Of a DNA stretch of 22,007 nucleotides, positions 1 to 6,100 are shown piece by piece. The position numbers and the translations under genes are program-made. How positions within the stretch are numbered: position 1 is the first letter of the stretch; each line of letters starts with the position of its first letter. The DNA comes from a virus. The DNA lies in the IMG/VR virus record IMGVR_UViG_3300042887_002090, positions 1 to 22,007 of that record; one strand, 5' to 3'. Under the pieces are notes generated by a model, which was not told the origin of the DNA, did no database searches, and saw only the letters and a list, made by a program, of their open reading frames with translations.

Positions 1-25
1 ATCAAAAAATATAAGGAGAAAAATA

Positions 26-307
26 GTGAGTGTAGATAGAGCAATACTAGTTCAAACAGCAGGAAAGATTGCTGGTGAGTTAGTTGCTTCCATGCAATTG
101 CGTAGCACTGGAGACGTCATGGAGTCATTCAATGAAGTCTTTAGCCGCGTGCTGATTGCTATGGATACAACTATTAACAAGAAGGAAGAGAAGACGACGA
201 AGGGCGGCAGAAAGATACCAGTCATTAGCCAAGATGAAATCCAATTAAGATTAAATCAAAAGCTTCAAGCTGGAACTGCTGTATCGAGTAGCACACTCGG
301 CTTCTAG
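26..307 (+). CDS. Small hypothetical phage protein
   Basis: A 93-residue protein of unknown function that opens the plus-strand operon. It starts at GTG, with an AAGGAG ribosome binding site 7 nt upstream (13-18), which makes this start convincing. The N-terminal two thirds look helical and amphipathic; a Lys/Glu-rich stretch around residues 50-63 (KKEEKTTKGGRK) precedes a polar tail rich in Ser and Thr. I see no membrane segment, Cys cluster or catalytic motif. All five Arg residues use AGA, CGT or CGC. The next gene starts 2 nt after its stop, so the two are co-transcribed. I do not recognise the family. Confidence 0.7.
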   Translation: MSVDRAILVQTAGKIAGELVASMQLRSTGDVMESFNEVFSRVLIAMDTTINKKEEKTTKGGRKIPVISQDEIQLRLNQKLQAGTAVSSSTLGF

Positions 308-308
308 T

Positions 309-494
309 ATGAAGCATTATATTAAAAAGTTCCTTAACATAACTGGAGGGCTGGCATTTACACTTGCTGGCTCTACAGTTGTGTTTATAACATTGTCTGG
401 TCAAACAAGAAAGACTGCAATGATAGCTACTGGTTTAGCTCTGTTCATTCACTACGTGTATGAGATGTCGAAGGGAGACGAAGATGCCGAGTAA
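309..494 (+). CDS. Small two-helix membrane protein
   Basis: A 61-residue protein with a basic N-terminus (KHYIKK), two hydrophobic segments at about residues 9-29 and 36-52, and a charged C-terminal tail (KGDEDAE). It has the size and layout of a holin-like or other small phage membrane protein, but a better holin candidate sits at 2877-3134, so its role is unknown. ATG follows the preceding stop by one base without a good ribosome binding site, which suggests translational coupling. Its last 11 nt overlap the nuclease start at 484. Confidence 0.6.
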   Translation: MKHYIKKFLNITGGLAFTLAGSTVVFITLSGQTRKTAMIATGLALFIHYVYEMSKGDEDAE

Positions 495-934
495 ACAAAC
501 CAAGGGTCATGCACCCTCACATGATGTTGAATATAAAGCTGGAAGGCGTGTCAACTGGAAGAATGATTTAGCTGTTGGTCAAAAGGGTGAAGCAATATTC
601 CAACGGTTTTTTAGATTCATTGGATAATGAATTATTTGAAATAAAGTATGACCAATACCGCAATGGTAGAATGGTAGTAGAGTGTGAACAGAATCCTCAG
701 GGCAAAGGATGGAAACCATCAGGACTCATGGTTACTGAAGCCAAGTGGTGGATTTATGTTTTCTCTGCACAAGCATTCATTGCAGTTGAAGTTGCAAGAT
801 TAAAGAAATATCTAGAAATAAATAATAAGATTCCAGTAAAAGAGTTTGCTAAGTTTTCTGCAAATCCAACTAAAGGATATTTATTATTTCCAGAAGATGT
901 AAATAAGTTACTAAGTTCCGATTTATACGATTAA
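484..934 (+). CDS. PDDEXK / Holliday-junction-resolvase-like nuclease, split by +1 frameshift at CGG
   Basis: Frame 1 reads 40 residues from ATG 484 (AAGGGAG site upstream) to CAA 601-603. The next codon is CGG and the frame then closes at TAA 625-627, a 47-aa dead end. Skipping C604 gives GGT TTT TTA and continues to the stop at 934, for a 149-aa product. Across the join the protein reads LAVGQKGEAIFQ-GFLDSLDNELFEIKYD. It contains features seen in small phage PDDEXK nucleases: an N-terminal acidic helix (GEAIF), an EIKYD core like the E-x-K of the active site, VVECEQ, then SGLMVTEAKWW like the conserved SG-x-T-x-A-x-W segment. The likely role is DNA branch resolution or recombination; the family call is by motif only. 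A T6 run 3 nt downstream (607-612) offers a sequencing-error alternative for this site alone. Confidence 0.72.
601..607 (+). other. Putative programmed +1 frameshift site 1 (CAA-C-GGT)
   Basis: The heptamer CAACGGT holds a zero-frame CGG (604-606). Reading CAA and then GGT skips C604 and moves from frame 1 to frame 2, joining the two halves of the nuclease. Zero frame ends 6 codons after CGG. A purine-rich GGGTGAAG lies about 15 nt upstream, too far for an RF2-like Shine-Dalgarno stimulator. It shares the pattern NNN-C-GGN with sites 2 and 3. Confidence 0.6.
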
Positions 935-943
935 GGGGAGACA

Positions 944-1514
944 ATGAAAGTTGATATTAAAAAATTACCAATAATAAAAGTACAGTTATGCTCACACTTG
1001 AAGAATGCAAAGCCTGGTGAGTTGCCACCTAAGTTGCTTCGTGCAATTGAAGGTAAAGGTAAGCTTCATCATTGTGCGGCTGACGCATATGAGGCCATGG
1101 ATGCTGCAGCAAATGCAGAAGGCATTGACTTGTCACCAACATCACAAGCTGACACATACCGTTCATTAGAAGTGCAAGAGTATGGATTCTATCAGCGCTA
1201 TACAGACAATCCAAGTCCAGCAATCATGAAACAAAAGCCAAGGATTTATAAAGGCAAGACCTGGTATTTGAAGAAGGGCATGGCACCAATGGCTGTACCA
1301 GGAACAAGTAATCATAACTGGCGGAATTGCCGTTGACATTGCTAATGCTTCAGGTAAGCGACTTGAATGGTTAGCTGCTAACGCTACTAAGTTTGGTTTC
1401 TCTTGGGAAGTTTTACCATCTGAACCATGGCATTTAAGATATGTTGCTGGTGATAATGTTCCTGAAGCGGTTGCTGCTTGGAAAGCTAATCGTGATGTGG
1501 TTCATGACCAGTAA
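944..1514 (+). CDS. M15/VanY-type zinc peptidase endolysin, split by +1 frameshift at CGG
   Basis: The start at ATG 944 has a strong AGGGGAG site. Zero frame gives 130 aa and stops at TGA 1334-1336. Skipping C1322 gives a 189-aa product ending at TAA 1512-1514. The family is clear only across the join: TYRSLEVQ (the substrate-side Arg helix), then TSNHNW-GIAVDI, matching SxHxxGxAxD with the first zinc His and the Asp, then SEPWHLRY, carrying the catalytic Glu and last zinc His. These define the D-Ala-D-Ala carboxypeptidase / L-Ala-D-Glu peptidase fold of many phage endolysins. The unshifted product lacks the zinc Asp, catalytic Glu and last His, so it cannot be active. It has no signal peptide, so it would need a holin to reach the wall. 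It overlaps the next gene by 11 nt. Confidence 0.83.
1319..1325 (+). other. Putative programmed +1 frameshift site 2 (TGG-C-GGA)
   Basis: The heptamer TGGCGGA has zero-frame CGG at 1322-1324. Skipping C1322 gives Trp-Gly and restores the invariant Gly of the VanY SxHxxGxAxD motif, which fixes the shift point to this codon. There is no homopolymer longer than two bases here. Only a 3-bp GGC/GCC pairing is visible nearby, too weak to be a convincing stimulator. Confidence 0.72.
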
Positions 1515-1891
1515 CAAGGATACTTCCCTTTATTATCGTGAACTTCCGTTAGACACGGAAGAGATTGAACGCATCCCTGATTTAACTAAACCTGAAAGTT
1601 TTATTCAGGCATTAATGCAAACAGTGCCAGGAGAAAATGCTGCAGCTTCTAATGAAGAACCTAATCTAATTAGAGAAGCATTGCTTGATTCAATGGAGCT
1701 AATGAGAGACCAGGATAAGTTTATTATTGATGCTATCTATTGGGAGATGATTACGTTTGAAGAACTTGGTAATAGATTGCGGAGTTTCTACACCACATGC
1801 ATGGAGATTAACTAGAGCAGCGGAAAAGAATCTAAAAGAATTATTAATGATGAACAGTACATTAAGGGATTACATATTAGATGAGTTCTGA
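1504..1891 (+). CDS. Sigma-70 region 4-like HTH regulator, split by +1 frameshift at CGG
   Basis: ATG 1504 overlaps the endolysin end. Zero frame runs 103 aa to TAG 1813-1815. Skipping C1780 gives 128 aa, ending at TGA 1889-1891. The region from residue 60 onward reads like sigma region 4: MRDQDKFIIDAIYWEMITFEELGNRL, then GVSTPHAWRLTRAAEKNL, with the HTH turn Gly-Val-Ser and the closing rA...L helix. Without the shift the recognition helix is lost and the tail is nonsense (RSFYTTCMEIN). The N-terminal 50 residues are acidic and lack a recognisable region 2, so it is more likely a small region-4-like transcription regulator than a complete sigma factor. It overlaps the next start (1881) by 11 nt. 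Confidence 0.7.
1777..1783 (+). other. Putative programmed +1 frameshift site 3 (TTG-C-GGA)
   Basis: The heptamer TTGCGGA has zero-frame CGG at 1780-1782. Skipping C1780 gives Leu-Gly-Val-Ser, the usual turn of a sigma region 4 HTH. The last six bases of the core (TGCGGA versus GGCGGA) resemble site 2. There is no homopolymer, and neither a Shine-Dalgarno nor a hairpin is evident. Confidence 0.7.
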
Positions 1892-2159
1892 TGATTGGGC
1901 CCGCAAGATATTCTCTGAAGTAGAGTTAGAAGAACTATCTCTTACATCTGAAAAGATTGTTTATGATTCAGAGCATGGCTTAATTGTTAACATTGGTTTG
2001 TCTAATGACATGTGCGTTGATTTAGTTGAAGCATGGGGTATGAGTCAAAGCGGCCATCTTCCATCGCAGATGCACATGCTAGCTTTTATTGAAGGCTTTA
2101 TAGATTATCTAAGAAACTATTTAAATGAAGAAGACATTCCATTTGACGATGGTGATTAA
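1881..2159 (+). CDS. Small acidic hypothetical protein
   Basis: A 92-residue acidic protein with no membrane segment or recognisable motif. It ends in a strongly acidic tail (NEEDIPFDDGD). The ATG lies inside the end of the sigma-like gene, and an AAGGGA site 12 nt upstream supports it. Its two Arg codons are CGC and AGA. The last codons of the gene contain the -35 hexamer of the promoter for the next gene. Function unknown. Confidence 0.7.
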   Translation: MSSDDWARKIFSEVELEELSLTSEKIVYDSEHGLIVNIGLSNDMCVDLVEAWGMSQSGHLPSQMHMLAFIEGFIDYLRNYLNEEDIPFDDGD

Positions 2160-2177
2160 TAGTTGTATAATTTGTGT
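2143..2177 (+). promoter_or_regulatory. Consensus sigma-70 promoter for a leaderless gene
   Basis: TTGACG (2143-2148), a 17-nt spacer, then a perfect TATAAT (2166-2171), followed 6 nt later by the ATG at 2178. Transcription from a normal start 6-7 nt past the -10 would begin at the A of the ATG itself, giving a leaderless mRNA. No ribosome binding site lies before that ATG. Leaderless genes are frequent in Actinobacteria. Confidence 0.7.
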
Positions 2178-2564
2178 ATGACTAAAGGACGCAAAAAAAA
2201 GAACACACCAAGAAATGGTAAGCTTCCAGGTGTGCCCAAGTTTAAGATATGGTTTCCAACCGAACCATTCTTTGATAAATTTTGTAAAGATAGAAGTGAT
2301 GCTGGTTTATTAGAACTGTCACGACGCATGCAAATGCCGGCAGGTAACTTAAAGAAAGTATCTAAACCAGGAACTCTAATAAGAGAATCAACAGCTGATA
2401 CTTATGCTATCAAGGTTGGCTATCATCCAATTATGATATGGTCTGATTGGTTTGACCATGAGCCAGAAGGTGGCTCTAATCCAAAGAAGAGGAAGCCCCT
2501 CTCCAAGGAACAAGCCCATATCGTTTATACAGATACGACCCAACCGCCAGATTGCAATCAATAG
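2178..2564 (+). CDS. HTH DNA-binding protein, leaderless
   Basis: A 128-residue protein with a very basic N-terminus (KGRKKKNTPRNGK). A C-terminal part contains LLELSRRMQM...ESTADTYAIKVGYHPIMIW, resembling the actinophage HTH proteins that carry an 'aDr-A--lG-HP--iW--W' ending. An ATG-less alternative start at TTG 2163 is possible but would lie inside the -10 element, so ATG 2178 is chosen. A separate strong promoter and leaderless start suggest independent early expression, perhaps as a repressor or switch protein (inference). The last 89 bp overlap the opposite-strand muramidase gene. Confidence 0.7.
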   Translation: MTKGRKKKNTPRNGKLPGVPKFKIWFPTEPFFDKFCKDRSDAGLLELSRRMQMPAGNLKKVSKPGTLIRESTADTYAIKVGYHPIMIWSDWFDHEPEGGSNPKKRKPLSKEQAHIVYTDTTQPPDCNQ

Positions 2565-2880
2565 TTAATAATAAGTCAAGGTCACCCTTGCATATTTGAC
2601 GTACAGTTTGTTTATGTACAGAGTTTATTTGTAACAGTCCTCTGTCTATGGAACCATTTCTATTTAATGTCCATATAACTTTACCGTTTTTATCAAACCT
2701 AGCATTGATTGCTTTGATGCGGCATCTTGATTCTCTTCTAGCAATATAAATAAATTCTTCTACAGGTAATTTATATCGCTTCAGGTGCGGCACTAACCAA
2801 GCACATGGGTCTTCAGAAGCCTGTGCAGGTACAGCGCTGCCCAAGAGCAATGCCAAAGATATTAAGATAGAGCGAATCAG
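2476..2880 (-). CDS. Secreted lysozyme-like / SLT-type muramidase
   Basis: The mature part has the layout of small lytic transglycosylases: PVEEFIYIARRESRCR with the catalytic Glu, an Asn-rich stretch, then GSIDRGLLQINSVH (the GLLQIN core), then NLAVGSYLYKRYGLVPW. The N-terminus is a typical signal peptide, IRSILISLALLLGSAVPAQA, cleaved near AQA. No in-frame ATG precedes it. The best start is CTG 2880-2878, which overlaps the holin stop as CTGA (134 aa); ATT at 2877 and TTG at 2856 are alternatives, the last cutting the signal peptide. Four Cys residues are consistent with an exported enzyme. It sits directly after the holin, forming a lysis cassette. Confidence 0.75.
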   Translation of the reverse strand: MIRSILISLALLLGSAVPAQASEDPCAWLVPHLKRYKLPVEEFIYIARRESRCRIKAINARFDKNGKVIWTLNRNGSIDRGLLQINSVHKQTVRQICKGDLDLLLTIDCNLAVGSYLYKRYGLVPWRGASSSLD

Positions 2881-3134
2881 TTTACTGAATCTACCTTTTT
2901 AGCCTTTTTATCTACAGTGCTAAATACTGCGTTAATCTCAGATACTGATAATTTGCCATCGTCCAAAAAGGCACGAGACAATCCTTCGACTACCACAGCT
3001 ACGCCACCAATGCCAGCCATGACAGCTGCCTTCCACAATGGTACGCCTGCAATTGCACCTGCACCCATGACTGATAGTCCTGAGGCTGCAAAGGTTGCAA
3101 GTATTCTAAGAAGTATGTTGTTTACTTGATTCAT
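2877..3134 (-). CDS. Holin-like membrane protein
   Basis: An 85-residue protein with two hydrophobic segments (about residues 8-30 and 34-50), followed by a cytoplasmic tail with DDGKLSVSEINAVF, a pattern repeatedly seen after the membrane part of small actinophage holins and somewhat like an EF-hand loop. A Lys-rich end (KKAKKV) follows. ATG 3134 has an AGGAGAG site. Position immediately before the muramidase, with overlapping stop and start, supports the lysis role. Confidence 0.75.
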   Translation of the reverse strand: MNQVNNILLRILATFAASGLSVMGAGAIAGVPLWKAAVMAGIGGVAVVVEGLSRAFLDDGKLSVSEINAVFSTVDKKAKKVDSVN

Positions 3135-3147
3135 ATTTCTCTCCTAC

Positions 3148-6100
3148 TTATTTATTCTTTTTTTCTTCTTCTCTTTTTTGGTATTCAGCTTTATCTGTTT
3201 CATCTAACAGTAAAAAGAATCTTCTCCATATTTCTTTTTTTTCATCTTCTGGCAATTGTTGAAAGAATGGCAAACCAAACAAGCTTAAACCTGCATTAAT
3301 TTCTTGATTTCTAGCATCTTGTTCGTTGCTAACAGATTTTGTTCCAGCAATCTTTTGCATGAATTCAAATCTTCTTAACGATGTAAAATTTGCATAACGC
3401 GCAAGCAAACTTATTGGTGCACCAACTTGACGCAATGCATAAGTAAACCTGTTAAAGTTTGCATCTGCTGACCTCTTATCGGTTACAGGAGCACCACTAA
3501 AGAATTGTTTGTTCTTATAAATTTCACCTACAACTCTTGGTATTGGTGTGATGCGTGATAATAATTTCTCTGGGTCAGTAAAAGCTTCTTCTACAAGACC
3601 TGGTTGACCAGCTCCAGGGAATCCAAGGTCTGGCTGTAGATATAGTGGAACTTCTGCTAGTTGACCACCACGACGCACTCCTTCAGTAAATGCTTGCGGT
3701 TGGCCAGTTGTAAGTGCCGCTAATCCACCAAGGGCACCACCACCTAGTTGACCTAACAATCTTAAAGCATCTTGGTCAACTTTAAACGCACCAGCTTCTG
3801 CTCTGTATTGACGCAAGAATGGACTTTCGTTTTCTTCATCTCTTAGATTTTGTCTAAACTTATTATAAGTCGCATATGCTTTTGGATTAAGCCACATGTT
3901 CTCGATTTGAAGTGGTGTGTTTCTTGATGCCCAAGTCCAGAATGGAATAATTTGTTTTAACAATCTGTCAGCTGTTGACAAGTCATTATAGTCAATCAAA
4001 TACTTTTGTGTTCTTGCTGCGGCTGTTGCAGCATCAAAGCCTTGTTGCAAACCATCAAAGGTAAGCATAAAGCGATTCACTCCTTCGAGCCATTGACCAA
4101 ATTGACGTGAACCATAGATTGGTGAACCAGCAATTTGCGACAATGTTTTTGCTCCTGGAATTGGACGAGCAAATATTGTATTCTTAAGTCCAGGAACTTT
4201 TGTAACAATCGGCAATGTGCCAGTTGGAACGGTTCCAAATACGCCCGGTCTACCAATGCCTGCAGCATCTGCGATTTCACCAAACTGACCAAAGCCCGTG
4301 GCTCCTGAGAACGCAAGACCTTCACGAACAGCTGCTTCTTCACCTGGTTTAATTATTTTTTTGTTTAATCCAAACTTAATAAAATCATCAAAGATTTGAC
4401 CAAGGTCTTCTTTTGCAATTGCTCTTGCAGGAATAAAAGGTCCTTCTCCAAGTTTTTGAGTAGCAGCAATTCTAACTTTTGGTTTGTATGTTTTTGCAAA
4501 TTCATTCCATGCGCTATAAATTTTGCGTGCTCTTATTAAGTTTATTGGATTACCACCAGCAGCAATCATCATGAATGTGTTTGTTAGTGCATTACGAAGG
4601 TGGAATCCTGGTGTTAACGTAACATAGGATTTAAAGAATGTATTATAATCTCTTAACAGTGCATCTGCTGCACGAACAAATCCTGGGTCATCAAGTCTTT
4701 TAACATTATTAAATATTTCTAGCACTTCGTTACGCACTGCAACATCTGGTATTGTTTTTGTATTTAATACATTAAAACCATCTAGCACTACTCTTTGTAC
4801 GCTTTCCCATCTTGAAGGGGAAGTAACAAGAAAATCTCTAGTTGTATTATTAATTGCAAGGGCAAGACCATTTGCCATATCTTCAATTTCTGCTCTTAAC
4901 AATGAACCCATCGTTGGGTCAACTGCTCCTGATTGAACTAATCTATCTGTAGCAAGAATCTTTTCGTCTAATTCAAGTATTGCTTCTTGGAATGCTTCTC
5001 TATCTATTGGAGACGCACCAGCAAGTTTTGATTGTAATGCGGCAATATCACTTCTAATTGCAAGAACATCGGCTTGATTCCATAACTGCAATCTATCTGG
5101 ATTCATTAATCTAGTAAGAGTACTTTGTAGTGTACCAAGCTGCATTGCATCTGGTTTTGTTCCGGTCTTTATTTCTGGAGTAAGCATGCTTATATCTTGT
5201 GCTAAACCACCAGCTTTTGCAGGTGATGCAGTTGTTAACTTGTCAAGAGCAGTTGCATAAGCAACATATTTTGCGTGATTCTGGCCATAAGCAGCTAATG
5301 CTTTTGCTGGGTCCATTTCAAAAAAATCAAAACCTAATGTTGGACGAGCAAGGTCATTTAATTGTGCAGTAGTTTCTGTGCCATCAAGAACATTGCCAAA
5401 CCATACTTTACCTCTATCAAGAGCTCTTGGAGTAAAGTTTCCAAGAAAGAATGTTCTGTCTACACCAAGGTCACCTGCAGCTTTGGCGGCTGCACCTGCA
5501 TTTTTAGAAGCCCATTCAATTGCTTGTGTGCTTTGTACTCGTGGAAAATAATCAGGAAGTTTTGCTAGTGGACCTGCACCAAGTATTCCGGCTGCAGCAT
5601 TTGCTTCTCTATAAAATTTATCAAGAACATTTCTAACTTGGTCATATACTGCTCTTTCTTGCGCGCTCAATGCACGAAGTCCAGCTGCTGTCCAAGATGA
5701 CTCAGGAGTGCTAAGGTGTTGTGAAATATCCTGTAGTACTTTTGCATTTTTGCCAGAAGTAAGGCTTCTAATTGAAGTACCAGCTAATTTTCTCTGTAAA
5801 TCTAATGCACCACGGTATGCTGTGTCAGCTGCAAGTAACTGAACATAATCTGCAGCAACGTTTGCTGGTACATTTTTGCTTCTTAATGCATTGCGCATTG
5901 TAAGAATATCAGTTGAACCAAACAATCCACCTTCACCAGTTGGTGTTATTCCATTTAATATTTTTTGACCAGCGTCTGTTTTAAATACAGCAAAACGACT
6001 ACCAGAAAGTGCAGTTCCAAAGAAGTCTGTTAATTTATTAGTAAAAGGAATTGTTACTTTAGGTCCAAAAGGTATACCAATTCGCGCACCACTTCTTACG

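Noticed and set aside
1029-1223. Opposite-strand open frames inside real genes, here and throughout
   Set aside because: Low-complexity, no ribosome sites, and they shadow genes with recognisable products.
1441-1815. Longer reading of the sigma-like gene from 1441
   Set aside because: Its first 21 codons lie in another frame over the conserved end of the endolysin; ATG 1504 is the better start.
484-1891. Treating the three split genes as pseudogenes
   Set aside because: Both halves of each gene keep conserved motifs, overlaps with neighbours and ribosome sites; each break is one base and always at CGG.
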